Shown here: positions 1 to 8,596 of the stretch, piece after piece
Layout: every line of letters begins with the position of its first letter
How positions within the stretch are numbered: the first letter of the stretch is position 1
DNA from: Sphingopyxis sp. HIX
Lineage (GTDB): Bacteria > Pseudomonadota > Alphaproteobacteria > Sphingomonadales > Sphingomonadaceae
DNA length: 64,000 bases
Direction of reading: 5' to 3'
Assembly: GCF_001468285.1 (NCBI RefSeq)
Contig: NZ_LNSB01000017.1
Location: forward strand, 1-64,000
Translations under genes and position numbers: made by a program
Notes under the pieces: model-generated
Seen by the model: only the letters and a program-made list of their open reading frames with translations
Told to the model about the DNA's origin: nothing
The model's database searches: none

Positions 1-1182
1 GGTTTCGGCAGCATCATCGACGGCGGCGATTTCTTTCCGCACTGGGTCAAGGCGCGGCACCACGGGCTCGGGGTCGGGCTCGACGACTTCTCGCTGACCG
101 CCACCGCGGCGCATCAGGGCCGCCTCTTCTTCCCCGACGAGGAGAGCGAGCGCTACGCGCGCGCCGATTACGGCTACCACCTCCCCGCCGCAGCTTATGC
201 GAAGAGCCTGCGCGCGATCGCGCGGCATCTGGGGGTCGAGATCGTCGAGGCCGAAAGCGCCGGCATCGAGCGCGGCGAGAACGGCATCGCCGCGCTCCTG
301 CTCGACGGCGACCGGCGCGTCGAGGCCGGGCTATTCGTCGACGTGACGCGCGAAGCGTCCTTGCTGCACGACACGCCGGGGGCAGCGTTCGACTCGACAC
401 CATCGCCCGGCAACCGACTGCTGGTCGCCCGCGCGCCGCGCTTCGCCGCGCTGCCCGTCTATTCGGAGGTCCGCGCTGGCGCGAACGGCTGGACCGCGCT
501 CTACCCGGCGATGGCGCACACCCATGTCGCGCATGTCTTTTCGGGCGGCGTCACGAGCGACGACGACGCGCTGGCGGCCGCACAAGCGACCAGCGGGCTG
601 CCGCTCGAAAGTGTCGCGATCTGCCCGCTCGGGGCGGGCATCGCGGCCGCGCCCTGGGTGCAGAATGTCGTCGCACTCGGCGAAGCCGCCGCCGCCTTCG
701 ACCCGCTCCACGGCCTGCCGCTGCACGCGCTGCAGCTCGGCATCGTCCACCTGATCGCCGCCTATCCGGGCGCGGGCGCCTGCGACGCGCGGCGCACCGA
801 ATATAACCGGCTGATGCGCTCGCATTTCGACCGCGTAGCCGATTTCCAGACCGCGCATCTTGCGCTGCAGACCTACATCGGGCCCTTCTGGGACGCCGCG
901 CGCGCCACCCCGCGCTCGGCCGAGCTCGACCATATGCTCGCTTTCTTCCGCGCGCGCGGCGAGCTCGCGCCGCACGAGGACGAGAGCCTGCCGCCCGACA
1001 GCTGGCGCGCGCTGCTCACCGGCCACGGTCTATTGCCCGAAGGCTGGCGCCCGTCGGCCGACCGCACCCCGCCCGACGCGGTGAAGACGCACTTCCGCAA
1101 GATGCTGGGCACGGTGCGCGAACAGGTGCTGCGCCAGCCGACGCACGACGCCGCGCTCGCGCGCATCATGCAGCGCGCTTGA
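1..1182 (+). CDS. Tryptophan-halogenase-family flavoprotein, 3' part (5' end outside window)
   Basis: The frame is open from base 1, so the N-terminal FAD-binding half lies upstream; 393 residues are visible. The stretch ADYGYHLPAAAYAKSLR and the following segment fit the central part of PF04820 flavin-dependent halogenase-like proteins. Where true halogenases carry WxWxIP, this protein reads GWTALYPA (visible residues 163-170), and the usual DCSG-type motif after the second strand reads DVTR. Halogenase activity is therefore doubtful. The stop overlaps the next start (TGATG), indicating translational coupling with a cupin-8 protein, followed by a GH97 glycosidase. In sphingomonads and relatives such genes commonly sit in TonB-receptor sugar-uptake loci. 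Family membership is likely; the reaction is unknown. Confidence 0.8.
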   Translation, partial: GFGSIIDGGDFFPHWVKARHHGLGVGLDDFSLTATAAHQGRLFFPDEESERYARADYGYHLPAAAYAKSLRAIARHLGVEIVEAESAGIERGENGIAALLLDGDRRVEAGLFVDVTREASLLHDTPGAAFDSTPSPGNRLLVARAPRFAALPVYSEVRAGANGWTALYPAMAHTHVAHVFSGGVTSDDDALAAAQATSGLPLESVAICPLGAGIAAAPWVQNVVALGEAAAAFDPLHGLPLHALQLGIVHLIAAYPGAGACDARRTEYNRLMRSHFDRVADFQTAHLALQTYIGPFWDAARATPRSAELDHMLAFFRARGELAPHEDESLPPDSWRALLTGHGLLPEGWRPSADRTPPDAVKTHFRKMLGTVREQVLRQPTHDAALARIMQRA

Positions 1183-2228
1183 TGGCTGAGCCCGCGCGCC
1201 TCGACCCGCCCGCCGCCGCGCCCTCGCCGCTCGACGCGCTGCCGCGCATTGCCGCGCGCAGCGCGCCGGCGCCCGCCGATTTCGCCGCGCTGGTCGCGGC
1301 GGGAAAGCCTGTCGTCGTCAAGGGCCTGTTCGACGACTGGATCGCGCTGGCGGCCGGGCGCCATTCGCCCGGCCGCCTGAACGCCTATCTCGCGGGGCTC
1401 GACCGTGGCGTACCCGTGCCGGTAATGGAGGCGCCCGCGCGCGCCGCGGGGCGCTTCGCCTATCGCGCCGACATCCGCGAGTTCAGCTTCACCAAGCGCC
1501 ACGCGCCGCTGCGCGATACGCTCGCGCGGATCGAGACGCTGATGGGGCAGGCCAATGCCCCGACGGTGGCGATCCAGATGTTGCCGCTCGCCGAGGCGCT
1601 GCCCGATTTCCTGGGCCAGAACCCGATGCCGCTGCTGCCCGCCGACACCGGGCCCAAGCTGTGGCTCGGCGGCGCGGTGAAGACGCAGACGCACAACGAC
1701 CGCGACCATAATCTCGCCTGCGTGATCGCGGGTCGGCGGCGCTTCCTGCTCTTCCCGCCCGAGCAGGTGGCGAACCTTTATATCGGTCCGCTCGACAATC
1801 CGCCGCCGCTGTCGCTCGTCGATCCCGAAAATCCCGACTACACCCGCTATCCGCGCTTTCGCGAGGCGATGGCGGAGGCGCGCGTCGCGATGCTCGAGCC
1901 GGGCGATGCGATCTTCATCCCGCGCTATTGGTGGCACCATGTGACCTCGCTCGATCCCTATAATGCGATGGTCAATTATTGGTGGGGCGGCGCGGGCGAG
2001 GGCGTCGAGAATCCGCACGACATCTTCCTCGCCGCGCTGCTCGCGCTGCGCGACCTGCCGCCCGGCGAGCGCGCCTATTGGCAGGCGATGTTCGACGCGC
2101 ATGTGTTCGGCGATGCCGCGGCGGCCGCGGCGCATATCCCCGAGGGGCTGCGCGGCGTGCTCGGTCCGATGCCCGCCGCCGAGCGCGCGGCGCTGCGCCG
2201 CCGGTTGTCGGCCGCCTTCGACACATGA
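1182..2228 (+). CDS. Cupin-like (JmjC/cupin_8) domain protein
   Basis: A 348-residue protein beginning with ATG one base inside the preceding stop. It has the layout of cupin_8/JmjC-type Fe(II)/2-oxoglutarate oxygenases: an HND motif (H171, D173) in the core, an IAGRRRFLLFPP strand, then a GDAIFIPRYWWHHV segment supplying the distal histidine (H252 or H253). These could bind iron. Proteins of this type accompany halogenase-like genes in TonB-dependent carbohydrate loci; their substrate is not established. The metal triad is visible, so a functional hydroxylase is plausible, but this is inference. No signal peptide is seen, so it is probably cytoplasmic. Confidence 0.85.
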   Translation: MAEPARLDPPAAAPSPLDALPRIAARSAPAPADFAALVAAGKPVVVKGLFDDWIALAAGRHSPGRLNAYLAGLDRGVPVPVMEAPARAAGRFAYRADIREFSFTKRHAPLRDTLARIETLMGQANAPTVAIQMLPLAEALPDFLGQNPMPLLPADTGPKLWLGGAVKTQTHNDRDHNLACVIAGRRRFLLFPPEQVANLYIGPLDNPPPLSLVDPENPDYTRYPRFREAMAEARVAMLEPGDAIFIPRYWWHHVTSLDPYNAMVNYWWGGAGEGVENPHDIFLAALLALRDLPPGERAYWQAMFDAHVFGDAAAAAAHIPEGLRGVLGPMPAAERAALRRRLSAAFDT

Positions 2229-2256
2229 TCCCCCTTCCCCGGAAAGAGATGAATCC

Positions 2257-4281
2257 ATGATCCGCAAGCTTGCCCTGTTATCCGGCCTGTCGCTGCTGGC
2301 GCTCGCCGCGCCCGCGGCGGCGCGCGAATGCATCACGTCGCCGGGGAGGGTCCTCGAGCTGTGCGTCGCCGTCGAAGGCGGCGAAGCGCGCTACGAGGTG
2401 CGGCGCGGCGACGTGACGGTGATCGCGCCGTCGCGGCTAGGGCTGAGCTTCGCGGGCGAGGCCGACCCGCGCTTCACGACGCTCGGCGACGCCAAGCGCT
2501 CGGCCTCGGACACGAGCTGGGAACAGCCGTGGGGCGAGCAGCGCGTCATCCGCGACAACCACAGCGAGCTGTCGGTCAAGCTGACGGGCGACACCCCGCT
2601 CAACAAGTCGGCCGGCGTCACCTTCCGCCTCTTCGACGACGGTTTTGGCTTTCGCTACGATTATGCCGATATCCCCGCGGGGCAGGCGGTCGCGGTCGCC
2701 GCCGATCGCACGCAATTTCGCACCGTCGGCGCCTATCAGGCCTGGTGGTACGAGGGGCTGGGGCAGGAACGCGACGAATATCTCTACAAGCAGGCCGACG
2801 CGCGGCGCATCACGCTCGCCGAAACGCCGCTGACGCTGAAGGGCGACAACGGCCTTTATCTCTCCTTCCACGAGGCCGCGCTCGTCGATTTCCCCTCGAT
2901 GCTGCTCGAGGGCAATGGCGCGGGAACCTACAGCGCCTGGCTGATGCCCTGGCCCGACGGGGTGCTTGCGAAAAGGACCGGGCCTTTCACGACGCCGTGG
3001 CGGACCGTGCTGGTCGGCGAAACCCCCGGCGCGCTCGCCGACAGCCGCATCACGCTCAACCTCAACGAACCGAGCAAGCTCCCCGACATCGCCAGCTGGT
3101 TCAAACCCGGCAAATATGTCGGCGTCTGGTGGGAGATGCACCTCGAGAAATCGACCTGGGGCAGCGGCCCCACGCATGGCGCAAACACTTCAAATGTAAA
3201 GCGTTACATCGACTTCGCCGCCGCGAACGGCTTCGACGGGGTACTCGTCGAGGGGTGGAACAGGGGCTGGGACGGCGACTGGATCGCCAATGGCGACAAG
3301 TTCAGCTTCACCACCGCCTATCCCGATTTCGACCTTCCCGAGATCGCGCGCTACGGCAAGGCGAAGGGGGTGAAGCTGATCGGGCACCACGAGACCGGCG
3401 GCGCGATCGAAAATTATGCGCGCCAGCTCGATGCCGGGCTCCAACTCTACGCCGACAACGGCGTGTCGCTGATCAAGACCGGCTATGTCCGCCACAGCGG
3501 CACGATCGTCGACGGTACCGGCGGGCTGCAGTGGTTCGCCGGCCAATATGCGGTCGATCATCATCTCGACGTCGTGAAGCGCGCGGCGAAGCTTCGCATC
3601 GCGATCAACACGCACGAACCGGTCAAGGACACCGGGCTGCGCCGCACCTGGCCCAACTGGGTCAGCCGCGAGGGCGCGCGCGGGCAGGAGTTCAACGCCT
3701 GGGGCAACCCGACCAACCCGCCCGAGCATATGACGATCCTGCCCTTCACGCGGCTGCTCGCGGGGCCGATGGACTTCACGCCGGGCATCTTCGACATCGC
3801 GCGCGGCGGCAAGGAGCTGACGCGCCGCGTGCAATCGACGCTCGCGACGCAGCTCGCCGAATATGTCGTCGTCTATTCGCCGATCCAGATGGCGGCGGAC
3901 CTCCCCGAAAATTACGCGGCGCGGCCTGACGCCTTCCGCTTCATCCGCGACGTGCCCGCCGACTGGGAGGTGTCGCGCACGCTGCAGAGCGCGATCGGCG
4001 ACTATGTCGTCGTCGCGCGGCAGCAACGCGGCGGCGGCGACTGGTATCTCGGCGCGATCGGCGACGAGGAAGCGCGGGGGCTCACCCAGCCCCTCGATTT
4101 CCTCGCGCCCGGCAAGCGATACGAAGCGCAGATCTACGCCGACGGCCCCGGCGCCGACTATCGCTCCAATCCGGGCGCGCTGGCGATTTCGAAGCGCGTC
4201 GTGACCAGCGCCGACCGCCTCGATCTCGCCATGGCGCCGGGCGGCGGGGTGGCGGTGCGCTTCCGGCTGCTCGATCGCTGA
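2257..4281 (+). CDS. GH97 family glycoside hydrolase (alpha-glucosidase type)
   Basis: A 674-residue secreted enzyme with signal peptide MIRKLALLSGLSLLALAAPAAA and a GGAAAG-like Shine-Dalgarno before ATG 2257. An N-terminal beta-sandwich precedes a (beta/alpha)8 barrel. Three acidic motifs match inverting GH97 enzymes such as SusB: HHE (E379), THE (E454) and SREGARGQE (E472, E478). The spacings 454-472-478 equal those I recall for SusB E508-E526-E532 (base, calcium ligand, acid), which favours an inverting alpha-glucosidase over the retaining alpha-galactosidase subgroup. It probably acts in the periplasm on oligosaccharides imported by a TonB receptor. It closes an operon with the two preceding genes. 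Confidence 0.92.
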   Translation: MIRKLALLSGLSLLALAAPAAARECITSPGRVLELCVAVEGGEARYEVRRGDVTVIAPSRLGLSFAGEADPRFTTLGDAKRSASDTSWEQPWGEQRVIRDNHSELSVKLTGDTPLNKSAGVTFRLFDDGFGFRYDYADIPAGQAVAVAADRTQFRTVGAYQAWWYEGLGQERDEYLYKQADARRITLAETPLTLKGDNGLYLSFHEAALVDFPSMLLEGNGAGTYSAWLMPWPDGVLAKRTGPFTTPWRTVLVGETPGALADSRITLNLNEPSKLPDIASWFKPGKYVGVWWEMHLEKSTWGSGPTHGANTSNVKRYIDFAAANGFDGVLVEGWNRGWDGDWIANGDKFSFTTAYPDFDLPEIARYGKAKGVKLIGHHETGGAIENYARQLDAGLQLYADNGVSLIKTGYVRHSGTIVDGTGGLQWFAGQYAVDHHLDVVKRAAKLRIAINTHEPVKDTGLRRTWPNWVSREGARGQEFNAWGNPTNPPEHMTILPFTRLLAGPMDFTPGIFDIARGGKELTRRVQSTLATQLAEYVVVYSPIQMAADLPENYAARPDAFRFIRDVPADWEVSRTLQSAIGDYVVVARQQRGGGDWYLGAIGDEEARGLTQPLDFLAPGKRYEAQIYADGPGADYRSNPGALAISKRVVTSADRLDLAMAPGGGVAVRFRLLDR

Positions 4282-4293
4282 ACCGCGCCGCGA

Positions 4294-5523
4294 TCAGATC
4301 AAAGTTTTCAAACGGTCGATCCCCGTCGCCGCGCGGACGATCCGCGCGGCGAGGGCGTTGCCGTTCGCGGCGTTGGTGAAGACGATGATCGCGCGCCCGT
4401 TCCGCGCGTCGCCGACGCCCAGCGTCTTGAAGATGCCGTAATTGCTGCCGCTGTGCTGGAACAGCGGGCCCGCCGGCGATTGTTCGAGCTCCCAGCCCAG
4501 CCCGCGCGCGATGTCGCGGCCGCGCACGTCGATCCGGGGCGTGAGCATCGCCTGCCGCCCGGTCGCGCCGATCTCCCAGGCGGCGCGGTCCCGCTGGTCC
4601 ATCATCAGCGCCATGAAGCGCGCATAGTCGGACGCGGTCATGAGGAGGCCGCCCGCCGAATTGACCAGCAGGTCGTGCGTCGACGGCACCGCCTTCGGAT
4701 CCATCTCGCGCATCGCCGCGACCGAATCCTCATAGGTCCAGGACGCGATCGGCTTGCGCCGCTTCACCGCGATCGGCAGCAGCTTGTCGCCCAGTTCGCG
4801 CGTCGGCTGCGGCGGCAGCATCGCCTCGCCTTCGGGGGGCTCCGAATGACCGTAGACCGCGGCCGCCGCGATCGCCTCGTCCCAGCCGAAGCTGCTGCTG
4901 GACATGCCTGCGGGCTCGAACAATTTTGTCCGCATCACGTCGCCGAGCCCCATGCCCATGATCGCCTCGACGACCAGCTGGAGCCAGACGAAGGCTTCGC
5001 CCGAATAGCTGTACGCCGATCCAGGCATGCTGCGCGTGGCGAGCGGCGCCGAAGCCCAGTTGGGCAGGCCGGTCGAATGCTCCAGCACATGGCGGGCGGT
5101 GATGCGCTCCAGATTCGGATCGTCGCCCAGATGATCCGGCCGGCGATAGGCGACGAGCGGCGCGTCGAGGTCGAGGCGCTTCTCGTCGGCCAGCCGCATC
5201 ACGGCATAGGCGAAGACCGGCTTGGTCATCGACGCGGCCTCGAACAGCGTGTCCTCGCGCACCGGATCGCGGGTGAGGATGTTCTTCACGCCGAAGCCCC
5301 GGCTCCAGGCGAGCCGCCCGCGGTCGACGACCGCGATCGCGACGCCGGGCACCCCGGCGATCCGCATGAGCCGCGGCAGTTCGCCGACCAGCGCCTCCGA
5401 CGGAATCCATGCGGAATCGGCGTCGGGGGATGCGGGGTTCGTTTGCGCGCGGGCAGCGGCTGCGCCCCCGACCGTCATCGCCGCCGATCCGACCAGCAGC
5501 GCCCGCCGCCCAAGCTTCTTCAT
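4294..5523 (-). CDS. Serine hydrolase of the class C beta-lactamase fold
   Basis: About 409 residues. The start at 5523 (MKKLGRRALLVGSAAM) was chosen because it opens a twin-arginine-like signal sequence and has a GGGAGTGGG-type ribosome site upstream. The SxxK nucleophile motif is SMTK (S98, K101). The second motif, usually YxN, reads YSY at 171-173, so the asparagine is replaced. The family covers esterases, D-aminopeptidases and penicillin-recognising enzymes; a true beta-lactamase cannot be asserted. It faces the GH97 gene tail to tail and ends 13 bases from it. Exported, likely periplasmic. Confidence 0.88.
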   Translation of the reverse strand: MKKLGRRALLVGSAAMTVGGAAAARAQTNPASPDADSAWIPSEALVGELPRLMRIAGVPGVAIAVVDRGRLAWSRGFGVKNILTRDPVREDTLFEAASMTKPVFAYAVMRLADEKRLDLDAPLVAYRRPDHLGDDPNLERITARHVLEHSTGLPNWASAPLATRSMPGSAYSYSGEAFVWLQLVVEAIMGMGLGDVMRTKLFEPAGMSSSSFGWDEAIAAAAVYGHSEPPEGEAMLPPQPTRELGDKLLPIAVKRRKPIASWTYEDSVAAMREMDPKAVPSTHDLLVNSAGGLLMTASDYARFMALMMDQRDRAAWEIGATGRQAMLTPRIDVRGRDIARGLGWELEQSPAGPLFQHSGSNYGIFKTLGVGDARNGRAIIVFTNAANGNALAARIVRAATGIDRLKTLI

Positions 5524-5612
5524 TGGCTTCCCACTCCCATCGGCCGTCGCGCCCCGCCCGGGCATCCGGGATCGGAAACGCATAGGCTGCGCCGGCTTCG
5601 AAGAACAGGAAA

Positions 5613-5686
5613 TGGAGGCCCGAGCCGGAATCGAACCGGCGTATACGGATTTGCAGTCCGCTGCGTCACCACTCCGCCATCGGGCC
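5613..5686 (-). tRNA. tRNA-Cys (GCA anticodon)
   Basis: The reverse strand folds as a 74-nt tRNA: acceptor GGCCCGA pairs with TCGGGCC, the 3' TCCA end is encoded, the T-loop reads GGTTCGATTCC and the anticodon loop contains CTGCAAA, giving a GCA anticodon that reads UGC/UGU cysteine codons. It lies between the serine hydrolase gene and the Pcm-like gene. Confidence 0.96.
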
Positions 5687-5825
5687 TCATGCCGAACGGC
5701 CGGTCCTGTCGGACGGCCCGGGTGGGCCTGCGCTAGTGATGGGCTTTGCCAGCCTTGTCAAGGATTCGCCGATCCACCCTTGGCGGCGGCGGCCGGGGCA
5801 GCTATGCGCAGCCCAGCAGACGCTC

Positions 5826-5853
5826 ATGCTGTATTAGCATTGCAATACAGCAT
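5826..5853. promoter_or_regulatory. Perfect 10-bp inverted repeat upstream of the Pcm-like/tolC operon
   Basis: ATGCTGTATT (5826-5835) and AATACAGCAT (5844-5853) are exact inverse complements separated by 8 bases. A possible -35 TTGCAA (5840-5845) and -10 TAGAGC (5863-5868, 17-bp spacer) overlap it. The site is 55 bases before the start of the Pcm-like gene. It could be an operator for a repressor of the pcm-tolC unit. It has no T-run, so a terminator is unlikely. Confidence 0.45.
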
Positions 5854-5908
5854 CGCTTGGGCTAGAGCGGGCTGCAATGAGGGTCATTCCAGGAATCGGA
5901 CAGCGCTG

Positions 5909-6571
5909 ATGGCGACGAGATTGAACGAGGTAAGTGCCGCGGAGATGCGGGCTGCGATGATCGACAGCCAGCTCCGCACCAACGATGTGATCGACCCCGC
6001 GGTGGTCGGCGCGATGGGCGCCGTCGCGCGCGAGGCGCATGTACCGCCCGCGCTGGCGAGCGTCGCCTATATGGACCGCGCGATCCCGCTCGGCACCGGC
6101 CGCGCGCTCAACCCGCCGCTCGTGACCGGGCGCATGCTCGTCGCGGCGATGCTACGCCCCGGCATGCGCGTGCTCCTCGTCGGCGCCGCGACCGGCTACA
6201 CCGCCGCGTGCCTCGCGCTGCTCGGCGCCGAGGTCGAGGCGCTCGAGGAAGAGACCGGGCTCATCGAGATGGCGAAGCTCGCCGCGACCAACCCCGCGAT
6301 CCGCTGGAGTCAAGGCCCGCTCGCCGCCGGCGCGCCCGACAAGGGGCTGTTCGACCGCATCATCGTCGAGGGCGCAATCGAGGCGCTGCCCGCGGCGCTC
6401 GCCGACCAGCTCGTCGAGGGCGGCCGCATCGTCGCGGCGCTCCGCGACGGCAGCGTCAGCCGCCTCGTCCAGGGGGTGAAGACCGGCGGGACGATCGCGC
6501 TCCGCCCCTTCGCCGACATGGACGTCGCGCCGCTCCCGGGTTTCGCGGCTCCCAAGGGCTTCCAGTTCTAA
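5909..6571 (+). CDS. Protein-L-isoaspartate O-methyltransferase-like protein (divergent)
   Basis: A 220-residue Rossmann methyltransferase of the Pcm family (MIDSQLRTNDV, then REAHVPPALASVAYMDRAIPL). Two family signatures are altered. The SAM loop usually read as ExGTGSGY is LLVGAATGY, and the segment usually containing TISQP is ALNPPLVTGRM, so it lacks the serine of classical enzymes. It lies 29 bases upstream of tolC on the same strand, an arrangement familiar in sphingomonads. It may bind SAM with a different role or be regulatory; canonical isoaspartate repair is uncertain. The start is ATG 5909, with only a weak AGGAA-type ribosome site. Confidence 0.85.
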   Translation: MATRLNEVSAAEMRAAMIDSQLRTNDVIDPAVVGAMGAVAREAHVPPALASVAYMDRAIPLGTGRALNPPLVTGRMLVAAMLRPGMRVLLVGAATGYTAACLALLGAEVEALEEETGLIEMAKLAATNPAIRWSQGPLAAGAPDKGLFDRIIVEGAIEALPAALADQLVEGGRIVAALRDGSVSRLVQGVKTGGTIALRPFADMDVAPLPGFAAPKGFQF

Positions 6572-6600
6572 CCGGCTCCTCCCCAGTTTTCAGGCTGATC

Positions 6601-8097
6601 ATGACGATGCTCGATACCAACAAGAAACAGCCCCGCGCCCGCTGGCTTGCCGGCCTCGCGCTCGGCGCCCTGACGATATCGGGGACGCTGTCGTCGGCAG
6701 CGCACGCCGAAACGCTGCAGGGCGCGCTCGCCAAGGCCTATGAGAACAACCCGACGCTGACCGCCGCGCGCGCCGGGCAGCGCGCCAATGACGAGAATGT
6801 GCCGATCCAGAAGGCTGGCGGCCTGCCCGATGCGCGCGCCGTCGTCGATTATCAGGAAAATCTGGTCATTCCCGGCAACGCCAATGTCCAGCCGATGCGC
6901 TTCCTGAACGTCGGCGGGCAGGTCAGCGTGCCGATCTATCAGGGCGGCGCGGTGAAGAATGCGGTCAAGGCCGCCAAGTTTCGCGTCGAAGCGGGCCAGG
7001 CCGACCTCCGCGCGACCGAGGCGAGCATTTTTTCGCAGACCGTCGGCGCCTATATGGACGTCATCCGCGACCAGGCGATTGTCCAGCTCAACCAGAAGAA
7101 TGTCTCGGTCCTGCGCACCAATTTGCAGGCGACGAGCGACCGCTTCGAGATTGGCGACCTGACGCGCACCGACGTCGCCCAGTCGCAGGCGCGCCTCGCG
7201 CTCGCCGAGGGCGATCTGCGCACCGCCGAATCGAACCTGATTGCCAGCCGCGAGGCGTATATCCGCCTCGTCGGTGACGCACCGGTCGACCTCGAACAGC
7301 CGCCGCAGCTGCCGAACCTGCCCGCGACCGCCGAGGATGCCGTCGCGATCGCACTCACCAACAATCCCGACATCGAAGCCGCGAACCAGCTGGTCAACGC
7401 CAGCCGCGCCGACATCGGCGTCGCCCGCGCCGGCCGCATGCCCAAGCTGTCGGCGGTCGGCGGCGCCGGCTATGCCAACAACCTCAATTCGATCGCGGAC
7501 GGGTCGATCGGGCGGCAGAATGTCACGACCAACGTGCAGACCGGACTGTCGCTTTCGATCCCGATCTTCCAGGGCGGGCGCCCCGCGGCGCAGGTCCGCC
7601 AGGCGCAGTCGCGCAACAGCCAGTCGATAGAAGCCTATGTCGAGACCGAGCGCGGCGTCATCGCCCAGACGCGCGGCGCCTATGCCGCGTGGCAGGCGAA
7701 CGAGCGGATCATCGCCGCGACCGAGCAGGCGGTCAGCGCCAATGCGCTTTCGCTCGAGGGCGTGCGCGCCGAAAACAGCGTCGGCACGCGCTCGATCCTC
7801 GACATATTGAACGCCGAACAGGAATATCTGAACACGCAGGTCCAGCTCGTCTCGGCGCGGCGCAACTCGTATGTCGCGGCCTTCTCGGTGCTCGCCGCGA
7901 TGGGCAAGGCCGAGGCGCGCGACCTGGGGATCGAGGGCGGCGCGCTCTACGACCCCGAGGTCAATTACAAGCGCGTGAAGGGCAAGATCTTCGACTGGGA
8001 CGACGATCCGAAGCCCCAGCAGGTTGCGACCGACACGCGCGCCGTGCCCGCCGCCGACGCCAGCGTCCCCGCAGGCGATCCGCTGAACCCGCAATAA
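6601..8097 (+). CDS. tolC: TolC-family outer membrane efflux protein
   Basis: 498 residues with a signal peptide ending SAAHA, followed by ETLQGALAKAYENNPTL, the characteristic start of mature TolC. Two homologous coiled-coil repeats follow, each with the family's paired helices and beta strands (for example VDLEQPPQLPNLPATAEDAVA starting the second half). It would form the trimeric outer-membrane channel used by RND pumps, ABC exporters and type I secretion. No inner-membrane partner is adjacent, so it is probably the general TolC. It is likely co-transcribed with the upstream Pcm-like gene. Confidence 0.93.
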   Translation: MTMLDTNKKQPRARWLAGLALGALTISGTLSSAAHAETLQGALAKAYENNPTLTAARAGQRANDENVPIQKAGGLPDARAVVDYQENLVIPGNANVQPMRFLNVGGQVSVPIYQGGAVKNAVKAAKFRVEAGQADLRATEASIFSQTVGAYMDVIRDQAIVQLNQKNVSVLRTNLQATSDRFEIGDLTRTDVAQSQARLALAEGDLRTAESNLIASREAYIRLVGDAPVDLEQPPQLPNLPATAEDAVAIALTNNPDIEAANQLVNASRADIGVARAGRMPKLSAVGGAGYANNLNSIADGSIGRQNVTTNVQTGLSLSIPIFQGGRPAAQVRQAQSRNSQSIEAYVETERGVIAQTRGAYAAWQANERIIAATEQAVSANALSLEGVRAENSVGTRSILDILNAEQEYLNTQVQLVSARRNSYVAAFSVLAAMGKAEARDLGIEGGALYDPEVNYKRVKGKIFDWDDDPKPQQVATDTRAVPAADASVPAGDPLNPQ

Positions 8098-8104
8098 GAA
8101 CTTG

Positions 8105-8160
8105 TTAACCATCGCCGGCTACCGGTAAGAGATGGTTAATCGTCCGCTTCCCGGACGATT
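8105..8160. promoter_or_regulatory. popZ leader: TTAACC inverted repeat plus a 9-bp hairpin
   Basis: TTAACCATC (8105-8113) is repeated in inverse orientation as GATGGTTAA (8131-8139), 17 bases apart. Immediately after comes a perfect hairpin, AATCGTCCG (8138-8146) with CGGACGATT (8152-8160) and a 5-base loop. The hairpin lacks a T-run and ends 13 bases before the popZ start. TTAACC half-sites recall CtrA-type cell-cycle boxes, but the spacing is not consensus, so this is a suggestion only. Confidence 0.4.
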
Positions 8161-8173
8161 CTCAGGGGGCCAT

Positions 8174-8596
8174 ATGGGCGACATGTCGCGTGAACCGTCG
8201 ATGGAAGACATTTTGTCGTCGATCCGGCGCGTCATCGCGCGCGACGAAGCCCCCGGCGCGCGCGAAATCCGCGAGCCCGCGCGCGAGGATATCCTCGAAC
8301 TGAGCGACGCCGAGGACGATTATGACCCCGCGCCCGAGGCGGGCGGTGCCGAGGAACTCGTCTCGCCCGCCAGCGCCGATGCCGCGCGCCAGTCGCTCGA
8401 AGCGCTGACCGCCGCGGTCGCGCCCGCCGTCGCGGCGGCGGTGACCGCACCGGCGGCTGCCGGCCGCACGCTTGAGGATGTGGTGACCGACGCGCTGCGC
8501 CCGATGCTCAAGGACTGGCTCGACGCCAACCTGCCGACGATGGTCGAGGCGATGGTGGCCAAAGAAATCAGCCGGATTACGGGGCGGCGGCTCTAA
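8174..8596 (+). CDS. popZ: PopZ-like polar organising protein (DUF2497)
   Basis: 140 residues. The N-terminal SREPSMEDILSSIRRVIARD helix and C-terminal LEDVVTDALRPMLKDWLD... EAMVAKEISRITGRR helices match the two conserved ends of PopZ/DUF2497, with an acidic, Ala/Pro-rich disordered linker between. In Caulobacter PopZ self-assembles at the pole and anchors the origin through ParB. This linker is short compared with Caulobacter PopZ. ATG 8174 has an AGGGGG ribosome site; an upstream GTG-type start is less likely. Its stop overlaps the convergent DUF559 stop. Confidence 0.85.
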   Translation: MGDMSREPSMEDILSSIRRVIARDEAPGAREIREPAREDILELSDAEDDYDPAPEAGGAEELVSPASADAARQSLEALTAAVAPAVAAAVTAPAAAGRTLEDVVTDALRPMLKDWLDANLPTMVEAMVAKEISRITGRRL

